Source: Stentor coeruleus (lineage: Eukaryota > Ciliophora > Heterotrichea > Heterotrichida > Stentoridae). From it: a DNA stretch of 64,000 nucleotides. The stretch lies in assembly GCA_001970955.1 (NCBI GenBank), contig MPUH01000332.1, positions 1 through 64,000 on the forward strand, read 5' to 3'. The position numbers and the translations under genes are program-made. This document shows, piece by piece, positions 45,098-54,768 of the stretch; positions within the stretch are counted from its first letter, which is position 1, and every line of letters begins with the position of its first letter. Under the pieces are notes generated by a model. It ran no database searches. It worked only from the letters and a program-made list of their open reading frames with translations, and was not told where the DNA came from.

Positions 45098-46102
45098 CTA
45101 TGAAATCCATTCAGACTTTTTGCCTTGATACCACTTTCCTTTTTTCATTATAAATTCTTGTTTTGTTTTGCAAAAATATGAGTATTCAGCAAAGCCATGC
45201 TGGTATCCTTTTGTCCATTCACCGTTGTAAACTCTACCATCAGTCCAAGTCATTTTACCAATACCATCTTTCATCCCATTTTTGTATTCACCTTCATATA
45301 CTTTCCCATCTGGCCAGGAAAAAATACCATATCCATGCATATTATTATTCTGCCACTGCCCTTCATATTTTTTCCCATTATCCCAACAACAACATCCATG
45401 TCCTTCTATTATATCATCAACAAAATCTCCTTCATAAGTTTTTCCTATCTGTTGTAGTTTACCATGTCCATTACGTTTACCTGTTTTTATATCTCCAGTA
45501 TATACAGCATCTTTCCATTGTATTGTGCAGAAACCTTCTGCAATGCCATTTTCAAATTCCCCTAAAATTGATTTCTTTTTCAAATTCATAACACCTGTCC
45601 CATGAGGTAAATTATGACAAAATTGTCCTTCATAATGCTCACCATTTGAATAAATGATTCTTCCTTGACCTTTATACTTATCTTTATAAAAATTTCCAGT
45701 ATATATACTCTTATCGTTGTTGATTTGAATTCCTTTCCCATGTTTCCTGTTCTTTTCCCATTGTCCGAAATAAATAGAGTCATCTTCATCTTCTACAGGA
45801 AAATCAAAAATATCTTCAGCATGAATCCAAGGAATTTCTAAGGTTGTTTGTAGATTTAAAACCTTATCGGATACCCTGTGTGAAATTCGAGTATAAAATT
45901 GTGACAAATACGATAAGGCAGGAAGTTTTAAGATTGGAGAACTGCAAATAATTGGAGATGGAATTGATTTTTCGGCTTCTGATGCAACAGGAGATACGAG
46001 AAAACTTTGGTTTATGCTTTGTAAAGTCATTGTTTGGAGCTTGATTTCAGTATTTCGTGCACTAGGCTCTTCTCTATAGTCGCAAGAACACTGCACACCC
46101 AT
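45098..46102 (-). CDS. Dual-lipidated MORN-repeat protein
   Basis: A 334-residue protein. It begins MGVQCSCDY, a myristoylation plus palmitoylation signal. After a ~110-residue linker come about nine MORN repeats of 23 residues, such as YFGQWEKNRKHGKGIQI, YTGNFYKDKYKGQGRIIY, HYEGQFCHNLPHGTGVM, YEGQWQNNNMHGYGIF and YNGEWTKGYQHGFAEY. MORN repeats bind membranes or scaffold cortical structures and are abundant in ciliates and apicomplexans. It is probably a membrane or cortical scaffold. CTATA precedes the ATG. Confidence 0.92.
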   Translation of the reverse strand: MGVQCSCDYREEPSARNTEIKLQTMTLQSINQSFLVSPVASEAEKSIPSPIICSSPILKLPALSYLSQFYTRISHRVSDKVLNLQTTLEIPWIHAEDIFDFPVEDEDDSIYFGQWEKNRKHGKGIQINNDKSIYTGNFYKDKYKGQGRIIYSNGEHYEGQFCHNLPHGTGVMNLKKKSILGEFENGIAEGFCTIQWKDAVYTGDIKTGKRNGHGKLQQIGKTYEGDFVDDIIEGHGCCCWDNGKKYEGQWQNNNMHGYGIFSWPDGKVYEGEYKNGMKDGIGKMTWTDGRVYNGEWTKGYQHGFAEYSYFCKTKQEFIMKKGKWYQGKKSEWIS

Positions 46103-46575
46103 TATAGGATACCTAAAGATCGGCTCATTTTTAGAAAATTTAATATTTTAGGTATTTAAAATGTTGTATTTTTTTATGAAAGAATAAGAAGGCTAAGTTT
46201 GAACAACTGATCATCTTTTGTCTAGAAATCTAAAGAGTTCAAACTTCTTAGCTGAAGTTTTTTTTTTTTTTCCCTTCTGAGCTTCCCTTATCCTTGCATT
46301 GGTCTCTATGCTGAATTACCTGTCACAAGTATCTCCATAGATTGGCTTCAAAATTTTCAGCTGTAGTTAAAATAGTCTGTATCAAGGCCTATTTCCCTCT
46401 TCAGTATAAGTTAATATTTTAATTAAATTTTTCCTTTCTCACATTCAAAGTATTTTGAGGATACTCAAGATATCATAAACAATCTTCTAATATTTAAACA
46501 AAATCTCCTAACATAATAATTTATTCCAATAAAAACAACAGATTCACACATGGTAAAGAAAATCCTTATTTATTT
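46103..46575. other. Gene-free interval with hairpin and T14 tract
   Basis: 473 bp upstream of the MORN gene. It contains AAACTTC-TTAGCT-GAAGTTT (46241-46260), a perfect 7-bp stem, directly followed by a run of T (46258-46271), so it resembles an intrinsic or Pol III terminator on the + strand. No small RNA gene (tRNA-like or otherwise) is recognisable before it. Confidence 0.4.
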
Positions 46576-48387
46576 CTAACTAAAATTCTCAATCATATAA
46601 ATCATTTCTCTCGCCGTAATTTCATATTCCTTAAAATCTACAAATATTGAAGGTTGATCAATAAAATTAAGTAGTAAAATCGCATCAATGGCATCTTGGA
46701 CCATAAGTTCTTCATGTCCCAACATCATAGAATTCATTTTACCAATTTTTATTAAACTTTCCAAAAGCCTAACAGATACTCCACTAGCAACAGGCATGTC
46801 ACAATGTTTTAAATTATAAGAAACAATATAATTTATACAATTTTGTAATATTTTTTCGACTTCCAGACTACAAATTTTTATTTCTTCATGATTTTTTATA
46901 TTTGATAATAAAAATGATTTTATTGTGTCGAAATCCCAGAGATTGTTAAAGTCTTCAAGGTCGAAATTTCCTATTTTTCTTACCCGAAACGCATTGTCTG
47001 ATTCATAATCTTTCATTGTTAGAATTATATCAAATTTATCAAATTCTGATATGAGTTTTTTGTTTTTACTAAGATCCTCGTTGAATTCTTTGTTTTTCGC
47101 TGATTTTTCAGCAAAGGCTATGACGCTACGAGATTCCATGGCTTTATATAAAATCTTTTTGTCTGGTAGATCTTGAAAATTATCAATTATTAAAACAAAC
47201 TTATCATCTAAAAGTCCAGTTTCCCATTTCCCACTAGTATAATTCATAATTTTCTGAGTTGAAAAAACTTTAGAATTAGTCAATGCACCATTAATAATCC
47301 TACTATTTTCAGGGAACATTTTATGAAGCTGACAAGCTAATGTTGATTTCCCAGTAGAAATATCCCCAAGTATTAAAGTACTGAATTTTTCTCCACTCAT
47401 ATATCCTATCATATTAAGCAATAAAGCTAATTTTATATGATAATTCCCATAGATTAAGCTGAAACTGCTTCTTATTATAGTCTGACGTAAGTCAAAGTCA
47501 TTTGCGGTTTTTAAATGCTGTTGAAATGTATGTAGTCCAACTTTTATTAATTTACTTATCTGAGGTTTAACAGAATAACAAATAAAAGCATATTCGGGTT
47601 CATTTTGTTGAGACCATCTTTGGCTGTATATTCCTGTTAGTTCTAAACATTCACCGATTTTAAATGTATTACATAAACACCCTTGTACTACAACTAAAAT
47701 TTCAGTCTTACCATCACTTGCAATAAATTCTTGATAATCTGAATATACTATGCTATCTTCGAGAAGGTCAAAAAGGCAACTATCACAAGATTCTGGTATC
47801 CAAGGCATTTTTTCATCAAGGCTATCGGTAGTTGAATATGGTAAATTGGGTATATTTAATTCCTTAAGAAAGCTGCGAGATTTTATTACTCTACATTTGA
47901 ATGGATTTAACATTGCTGTGCTCCATGTAAGATCATTACATTCGCTGAAACTTTCCGAACAGCATCTACACACAAATTCAGCGCATGATACAAAAGAACT
48001 AGTTTGAGATAATGATTTAACATAAACAGGACCTAAAGTGATAATTTTGTCTTTCCTTTTAAAAACACTTTTTATGTTTTTAAAATAATATGGCGAGTTA
48101 TGTAATTGTATAGTAAAAGCATTAGTGCAGATTTCCCACATAAACATTTGTGATGCGATTATAGCTTGAAATAGATCTTTTATTGTTTTTATTGGTATGA
48201 TCAATAAGGCAATTCCTATATCCGAATTTTTATTTATAAGTTCCATTAAGCTGTTTATCACTTACTCAATAGCAAATCCTGGATGCTTATCCTTAGATAA
48301 AAGCAAAAATTTCAAGTCTTCTTGATAGAATTCGCAGAGAACTTTTATAGCCAAACTTAAATCCATAGATTTACTGTATCTTNTCAT
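46576..48387 (-). CDS. Divergent MCM9-like helicase-family protein (one mini-intron)
   Basis: Exons 48387-48266 and 48250-46576 give 598 residues. The order of motifs follows MCM9: an N-terminal helical part (EFYQEDLKFLLLS...), a zinc finger (FVCRCCSESF...NPFKC), DYQEF...ELTGIYSQRW, which matches RDYQEI...DLTIYGIVMQRW, and then the AAA+ core. Walker A is GDISTGKST (about residue 330). Walker B is FVLIIDNF, with Asn where MCMs have Glu, and the arginine finger region reads DKFDIIL instead of SRFDLIL. It may therefore have lost ATPase activity. MCM9 acts with MCM8 in repair and meiosis. Base 48383 is unresolved (N), so codon 2 is ANA. A second in-frame ATG at 48366 is a possible start. Confidence 0.8.
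48251..48265 (-). other. 15-nt intron (MCM9-like gene)
   Basis: GTAAGTGATAAACAG in the sense direction. Retention would place a TAA after GFAIE. Removal joins HPGFAI to DLMELINKN, continuous with the MCM9 N-terminal region. Confidence 0.88.
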
Positions 48388-48537
48388 ACCCGAAAATATT
48401 TTTTTTACTATATCTTCTACCCACAAACTTTTTCTTATTTAAAAATAAAAAACCTCAATAATTTCCCATAATAATCTTATCTTTCATAAAAAAAATCCTA
48501 TTACCCAGCCTTATTTCAGTTAAATACTTAGCAAAAT

Positions 48538-49008
48538 ATGCGGATTGAGAAGTGCTACTTCTGTTCTTACCAATATTTACCCTGGCCATGGTATGATGTT
48601 TGCCCGTAATGATTACAAGGCTTTTAAGTTTTGTCGTTAAAAATGCTTCAAGAACTTCAAGATTAAAAGAAATCTTCGCAAAGTCCGATGGACTAAAGCA
48701 TATCTCATGCAATGGGCAAGGAAATGACAGTTGACTCAACATTTGAATTTGAAAAAAGAAGAAATATTCCAGTTAGATATAATAGAAATACTATTGTAGA
48801 AACTGTTGGGGCAATCCAAAAAGTTAATGAAATTAGAGAGGTTAGGCAAAAGAGATTCTGGGAAAATCGGGTACGTAAAGCATAAGTAAGACATAAAGAT
48901 GCAAATGAGAGAGAAATAGAAAAGAATATACATCTTATTGATGACCCTAGATTGAAAGATACTATAGCCCTTAAGTTGACTAATAGGATGAATAATGATA
49001 CCAGCTAA
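48538..49008 (+). pseudogene. RLP24: RLP24 (RSL24D1) pseudogene
   Basis: Full-length match to ribosome biogenesis protein RLP24, in pieces: MRIEKCYFCS at the start, then IYPGHGMMFARNDYKAFKFCR, KCFKNFKIKRNLRKVRWTKA, MGKEMTVDSTFEFEKRRN and NIHLI near the end. The gene is broken by a 1-nt frame change near 48567, an in-frame TAA at about 48638, another frame change near 48710 and a TAA at about 48882. The 157-residue length and every domain segment are otherwise preserved, so decay looks recent. It could be a duplicate of an intact copy elsewhere. It lies 150 bp from the divergent MCM9-like start. Confidence 0.9.
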
Positions 49009-49259
49009 AATTATTGAAAATACCTTTTAAATGATTATTTTTGCTATATAAAATATATAAATTCCTTCAAATAAATCTAATATTATCGTTTTTTCCTTTA
49101 CATTTTTCTAATTAAATATCATCTCAAAAAAAATCATCATTAAAACTCTATCATAAATAACCAATCTCACTTCTCTTATCATATTTCTTTTGAAAAATAG
49201 GATTCTAAATCCTAAACATTTAAAGTTTATTTTCAATGGAAAATTCTAATTCAAACCAT

Positions 49260-49541
49260 TTAGATTTTAGGTTTTTTCCAGTTAGGGGCAAGTTTTGTGA
49301 GCAAGTTCACATACTCTTGCATAGCCTGTTCCTTGGTAAGTTTTTCCCTAGCTTTCCAAGCCATGAATTTCGCCCTTTCCACAACTTTGAGTCTAGATGG
49401 TGCAGACCCTTTAGGAGCTCCATCAGTAGCTTGTTTAAAAAGTGCATAAAAATCTAATTTCTGCTCATTATTCGTCTCCAATGGTGGGTTTTTTGAGTCT
49501 TTAATATAGTTCAAAGCAGCTTTAAACTCTTGTTCCACCAT
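49260..49541 (-). CDS. Acyl-CoA-binding protein (ACBP)
   Basis: A 93-residue protein beginning MVEQEFKAALNYIKDSKN. The ACB-domain helices and ligand residues are present: KLDFYALFKQATDGAP (Tyr for acyl-CoA), KFMAWKAREKLTKEQAMQEY (Lys and Trp) and YVNLLTKLAP. It binds and transports long-chain acyl-CoA in the cytosol. I chose the ATG at 49541 because it aligns with the family start; an ATG at 49574 would add 11 unrelated residues and overlap the start of the divergent neighbour. Confidence 0.95.
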   Translation of the reverse strand: MVEQEFKAALNYIKDSKNPPLETNNEQKLDFYALFKQATDGAPKGSAPSRLKVVERAKFMAWKAREKLTKEQAMQEYVNLLTKLAPNWKKPKI

Positions 49542-49572
49542 TAATTTTACAATTTTTAGGTAAAATATACAC
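49542..49572. promoter_or_regulatory. 31-bp intergenic space between divergent ACBP and TMEM161 starts
   Basis: The two divergent ATGs are only 31 bp apart (49541 and 49573), so the promoters must overlap each other or lie inside the coding regions. The space is AT-rich (TTTTACAATTTTTAGGTAAA). Confidence 0.7.
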
Positions 49573-51021
49573 ATGGAGTACCTTATATCAGAGCTAGCAT
49601 TGGTTTTTGTAGCTATTTATATAATGACAAAGATAAAGAATTATATCCCTTCAGGTTCAAAATTGCTAAAAGACTTAGTCATTTACCTTCCTCCTGATTC
49701 TGAAAAAATCTCAAGTGCACTTGCAAACCCTTCAAGATTTACTTTGAACTGTGGGTATATTGATGAGAAATTTTCTAAAAGCTCACCTTTTTTTATTGAT
49801 TCTGAGTACCTTTTACTTTTAGGAGTTTTTGGAAGCATTTGTGTCACTGCAGCTATTGTAATGCATTATGTTGCGAATTTTACTTTGAATACAAGTGGCT
49901 ATCTAACGTTGATAATGATATTTTTTTGTATCAGAGGCCAATATTTGCAGTTTAAGCAATCAGGGTTTAGAAACCCTGATAATTGGATGGGATTGTTCTA
50001 TTCTATGACATTGCTTTGTTTTAGTTCTATGCTATTATATTTAGATCATCACAAGATCTTAGATTTTAATTTTCACTTTTCTCTAGTCCTATTAGGTTTA
50101 CAAATAACATCAATAACTCTGAAATTTTTAGGTTTTGCCATCAGTATAAACCACCTCCTATTTTGCATAATATTCTCTTTACTAATATCCTTAGCTATAT
50201 TTCCTTATTTCAAATATATTTTCCGCTCTACCCTCAACTATTACTCAACAAAAGAATGCCCATTCGATATCCAAGGTATCAAAGAACTTAGCCCTCTTTA
50301 CAAATATACTCTTATTTTCCCATTTTGCATAGTCTTATTATGGACAACTCCAATATCAAATACCGCTAAATCCATTATAAACGAATCTTATTGGGAACAT
50401 TTTAGAATTTTCATTGTTATGTGTTATTGTGTATTAAGAATTTATCAACTAAGAAATGAAGTGCAGATTTTACTTGACCAAGGAAAAAATTTGATATATG
50501 AAATCATTCGTACAAAAGATCCAGAAAATCGTAAAGAATGTGAATTACAATGTAAAGCTATAGGCGCTTATGCTTGGCCAATGGCTCATCAAAGTCTTTG
50601 TTATACAATGTTGATATTCTCTCTTTGCCTTTTACTTCTTTGTAAAGGGGAGATTTTTAAGTCATACCCTAAACCTATAATAACAATTGAGTCTACTGAT
50701 AAATTAAAAGAATTACAAGGACAATTTGATGACTCTGAATTTATATATGACCACACAGCTCTTGTAACTCCATCTCGGACAGTGTCTTATTATCAAGAAA
50801 TCAAAGACCTTGAGGATAAAATCAAAGAAACTAGATTAGTTAAAGAAAATGACCCTATAAAAATTGTTGAAAAACTTGTTGAAGCTAAATATATACCTAC
50901 CTACTTTTATAGAGACTGTCTTGAATATACTATTTGGGCATACCATCTTGGTACAGTTTTAACAATATTCCTCACTTTACTTTATAGAAGAAGATATTAT
51001 AAAAAACTCAAACTCCAATAA
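49573..51021 (+). CDS. TMEM161-family membrane protein
   Basis: A 482-residue multispanning protein. It matches TMEM161A/B across the length: the N-terminal helix and the cytosolic segment with SRFTLNCGYIDEKFSKSSP, SPLYKYTLIFPFCIVLLWTTP (compare SPLFILWLWTKPI), and the C-terminal ending with CLEYTIWAYHLGTVLTIFL. About ten hydrophobic segments are visible. In animals TMEM161B affects ion-channel-dependent excitability; molecular function is unknown. Single exon; the start is only 31 bp from the ACBP start on the other strand. Confidence 0.88.
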   Translation: MEYLISELALVFVAIYIMTKIKNYIPSGSKLLKDLVIYLPPDSEKISSALANPSRFTLNCGYIDEKFSKSSPFFIDSEYLLLLGVFGSICVTAAIVMHYVANFTLNTSGYLTLIMIFFCIRGQYLQFKQSGFRNPDNWMGLFYSMTLLCFSSMLLYLDHHKILDFNFHFSLVLLGLQITSITLKFLGFAISINHLLFCIIFSLLISLAIFPYFKYIFRSTLNYYSTKECPFDIQGIKELSPLYKYTLIFPFCIVLLWTTPISNTAKSIINESYWEHFRIFIVMCYCVLRIYQLRNEVQILLDQGKNLIYEIIRTKDPENRKECELQCKAIGAYAWPMAHQSLCYTMLIFSLCLLLLCKGEIFKSYPKPIITIESTDKLKELQGQFDDSEFIYDHTALVTPSRTVSYYQEIKDLEDKIKETRLVKENDPIKIVEKLVEAKYIPTYFYRDCLEYTIWAYHLGTVLTIFLTLLYRRRYYKKLKLQ

Positions 51022-51099
51022 ACTAGCTTAGTTTTTTTATTATTTTTACTCTTTTGTTTTAATAGATTTAAGGATTTTATCAGTTTGACCATTATTTAA

Positions 51100-51264
51100 T
51101 ATATTCTGCTTTTTGTATTGGTTTTAAGTACTTCGATTTATGTTTTGCTTGCAATTGAAATTTCATTACGTTTAATCCTTGACCCAGAAACTTTCTATAC
51201 TGACAAAAAAGGGTTTTTCATTTGTGATATCCAAATGTTTATGTTTTATATGAAATTTATATAA
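51100..51264 (+). pseudogene. Possible voltage-gated ion channel remnant
   Basis: A 55-codon frame without stop or ATG reads ILLFVLVLSTSIYVLLAIEI, then SLRLILDPETFYTDKKGFFI and CDIQMFMFY. The pattern of a hydrophobic helix ending in E-x-x-LR, a short linker with F..D..., and another D-containing helix resembles the S2-S3 region of cation channels. A neighbouring frame (RILSV*PLFNIFCFLYWF) could carry the preceding helix. Its 3' part runs into a 69-bp tandem duplication. It is a short fragment and the assignment is tentative. Confidence 0.35.
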
Positions 51265-51399
51265 AAGAATATTATGATTTTTGTTATGAAATTAGATTGA
51301 AACTAGACTCTTTNTAAAATAAATTTCACCTTTATATGAAATTTATATAAAAGAATATTATGATTTTTGTTATGAAATTAGATTGAAACTAGACTCTTT
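51245..51399 (+). repeat. Direct repeat of 69 bp, 86-bp period
   Basis: Copies at 51245-51313 and 51331-51399 are identical over 69 bp, separated by 17 bp that begin with an unresolved base (N at 51314). The identity indicates a recent duplication or an assembly artefact at the N. The remaining part of 51022-52117 shows no gene. Confidence 0.9.
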
Positions 51400-52117
51400 T
51401 TCAAATTTGGATGGAATTCTTTATTTAAATAGCTATTTTTTATGCAAATTATCTTATAATGCAACAATAATACTTTTATTTATCCTAATACAGAATACAA
51501 TTCTATAAAATCCAATCTCATAAAATGGTGATTCAAACAGAATCTTTATTTCTTATAAAAATCTTATAATGTGAAAATATCTTTTTTGTCATAAAATTGT
51601 ATAGTCTAGAAAAAAAATTATTAGCTCAAATCAGTTGTTAAATAAATTCAGATTTATAATAGTTTGTTTAAAATCCTAATTAATTAAGAACTGATCAAAT
51701 AATTGTAGAAGTAAAATATGATGCTTACAAAATATAACTATTACCAATAGGGAAAGGAATAAGATTTATGATTGTTTATAATAAATAAATTAATAAAAAA
51801 GTATTTTCAGATATTGGATTTGGTATTTAATTATGAGATTAGTAGTAAAATCCTATTATAAATAGTATTTTTAATCATATAAGACTTCTGATTTTTTGCT
51901 AAACTCAAGTTGCATTCATGTGATATTCGCTCATTAAATATTCTAAAACAAAATACCCAAAATTCACTAGACAAATTATCAATCCTAGTGTAACTTTTTT
52001 CCACACATAATAATAATCTATAGCAATCCTCCAAAAACTCTCATAATTTCTCTCCTTACAACAAATTTTAATTATCCTCAACACCCAAAGGTAAATTTAA
52101 CCTAATCTATAATAAAA

Positions 52118-54679
52118 ATGAAAAAATATATCCAACCACGTCTACGAGACAGTGAAATCGTTATCAAAGTTGATCAAGTCAGTACCCGAGTCAAAAACAA
52201 AACTCGTGACTGTCACTTGGCAATAATAAGCAACAATGCTAACGAAGCTGAAATAGCGTAAAAGTCATTTAGATTATTTTTATTCAAACCTTCAACAATG
52301 TTTATCATAAACAATAAACTAGACTTATTAGTAGTCATGCCAGTATGCAAGGAACTTAATATAATTCAAGGGACGAATGGTTTTGCATTTAGATGGCTTG
52401 ATTTTTTTGACACTCAATGGGAATTTATAACTTCAAACCTATCAATGTTTATTGAGATAAAAAATCATCTTGCTGATGTGAGTATTTATCAACGTGAACC
52501 TTTTACCGCTGGTTCTCCTACACATCAATGGCTTTGGTATTATGAAGCAGCTATGCCAGCTAAAATAAGAATATCATCACATTTAAGTGAAAGAGAATTT
52601 ATTCATAGAGAATCTACAGCATTATTACCTCAACATTTTGGAAAGAAAATTATGCAAGCTTATATTAGAGAACAGTTAAAAAAATATGAAAGACAATATG
52701 TAACTTTTGAAGAAATTTCTATTTATATAGGCTCATGGAACTGTGCAGGTTTAGACCCTGCAGAAAATGTAGAAAGTTGGTTGAAACCTGAATGGAATGA
52801 TAATGTTTGTGAAGACTATGACTTGATAATTATTTCATTACAAGAAATCTGCAAATTAAACACAAAAAATATACTCGGAAGCGAAGCTTCCGCTGAAAAA
52901 TGGACGGATTTCATAAAATCTCAGATTTCAAAAACTTTTTCAAGCAGATACGAACTTGTATTTTTTATATAGAAAATCACCCAAAACCTAGTCGGCCTTT
53001 TAAGTTTGATTTTTGTTAATGTTCGAATATTGAGTAATATATTAAATACCTCAACTCAAACAATAAAATTAGGTTTACGTGGGTATACTGGTAATAAAGG
53101 AGCTATTTGTATGCGTTTTGAGTATTTTGATTCAAGTTTTATAATTATAAATAGTCATCTAGCAGCCCATAAATCTAAAGTTAAAAGCCGAAACGAACAT
53201 ATAAAATCAATATTAAAACAAACTGCGTTTAAAGTTTCAAATGTTGAGAGGAAAATCTATGAACATGATCACATTTTCTGGACTGGAGATATGAATTATC
53301 GGATTCAAGGGCTTGATTATAATGGTATAATTAATCTTATATCAAGAAAAGATTTCCATGCATTAAGGCAATATGATCAACTTAACATAGAAAAAAAATC
53401 AGGCAGGGTTTTAGTCGATTTTTCTGAAGGAGTTTTGCGGTTTCCCCCAACTTTTAAATACAAAAAGGGCACTACGGATTATTCGTAATTTGTATTTAGT
53501 ACTGAAAGAGAACCCTCATGGTGTGATAGGGTTTTATGGAGAGGTGATTCAAAAATCTTAGCATATGATTCGTGTCAAGATATCATCCAAAGCGATCATA
53601 AACCAATTTTTAGTATATTTCAAGTCTCAACAAAAATAATCAATTCTACTACTTTAAGATATATAGAAAATAAATTACTTGAAGATATAAGCAAACAACG
53701 ACATGAATCTTTACCCAAAATCAAGCTTATTAAATCAGAATTTTACTTTAAAAAAGTTCTATATAAAGTTCCTCAAGAAAGTTGTCTTGAAATCACAAAT
53801 ACAGGTAAAAGTTTGGTTTTGTTTTCTGTTTGTTACGACGAAAGTTTTTCATGGCTTAAAATATCCCCTTTAAATGGTAGTATTGAACCAAATGAAACTT
53901 TTACAATATCAATAAATGTTTTATTCAAAGAAAAAGAAGCACAGTTCGCTAATTATCATTCACGCACACAAACTGCATATATAAAAATTAGAATTGTTAA
54001 TGGATGTGAGTATAATATTGAAGTCCATAGCGAATTTGTAGGTTCTTGTTTTGGGATGAATTTTACTGATTTAGCAAAAATTTCTTGTCCAATTGTTGAC
54101 TTAAAAGCAACAATTAAAGATAACACCCTACCTTCAGATATCCAAGTTACAATACCAAAAGAACTTATTCGGATTATTGAATTTATTAAAAATAACAGTA
54201 TTGATGGGTTGTTTGATAAAAACCCTGAACAAAATATTATTGAAGAAATAAGATTAGCTTTAGATAAATCTGAAGCTTTTAGTGATAGAGTTGATAATCC
54301 AGCTATGATGAATATTTTAGTTGAAATTCTGGATAGTATGCCAAGATCTTTAGTTAGAACTGATATTATTGATAGTATTGCTATGAGTGAAATTAAAAAT
54401 TCAAATCATGCTGAAAGAAATGGTATTTTTTGTAAATTTGATCCAGTTAATCTTGATTGTTTTTTTTATGTTGTAAATTTTTTCAAGTGGTTAGTAAGTC
54501 AAAATTGTGAATGGATTGAGTATATTGCAGAGATGTTTATGTATCCACTTATGCATATTAAAAGAGCAGAAACAAGTTTTGATAGTGAAAGGTTGAATAA
54601 TACAAGACAAGAATTGGGTGAAAGTGTGGTTTCTAATGCTTTGAGAAAACAAGTTTTTATTGATTTAATTAAATCATAG
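52118..54679 (+). CDS. OCRL/INPP5B-type inositol polyphosphate 5-phosphatase (three mini-introns)
   Basis: Exons 52118-52257, 52273-52957, 52973-53484 and 53500-54679 give 838 residues. All 5-phosphatase motifs are intact after splicing: GSWNCAGLDP, DLIIISLQEI, GYTGNKGAICMRF, NSHLAAHKSK, FWTGDMNYRI, PSWCDRVLWRG and SDHKPIFS. The following domain is ASH-like (FKKVLYKVPQESCLEITNTG, WLKISPLNGSIEPNE). The C-terminal ~190 residues look like a RhoGAP fold. This is the OCRL/INPP5B domain order. These enzymes hydrolyse PI(4,5)P2 on endosomes, Golgi and cilia. A PH domain at the N-terminus is not apparent. The gene has the most introns in this window. Confidence 0.93.
52258..52272 (+). other. 15-nt intron (5-phosphatase, intron 1)
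   Basis: GTAAAAGTCATTTAG. Retention gives an in-frame TAA. Adenine six bases from the 3' end. Confidence 0.92.
52958..52972 (+). other. 15-nt intron (5-phosphatase, intron 2)
   Basis: GTATTTTTTATATAG. Phase 0; the terminal TAG is an in-frame stop if retained. Removal joins YEL to KITQNLVGLL, matching the family. Confidence 0.95.
53485..53499 (+). other. 15-nt intron (5-phosphatase, intron 3)
   Basis: GTAATTTGTATTTAG. Retention creates TAA; removal joins TTDYS to TEREPSWCDRVLW, the essential PxWCDRVLW motif. Confidence 0.95.
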
Positions 54680-54768
54680 TTTATGATATGAAATATGGGA
54701 AGAGGTTGATTTATTTTATTATTCTTCATTAGTTTAAAAATAAATATTAACCACAGCCCCCTTTATAA

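Noticed and set aside
49542-49574. Upstream ATG (49574) for the acyl-CoA-binding protein
   Set aside because: It would add 11 residues not found in the family and would overlap the start codon of the divergent gene.
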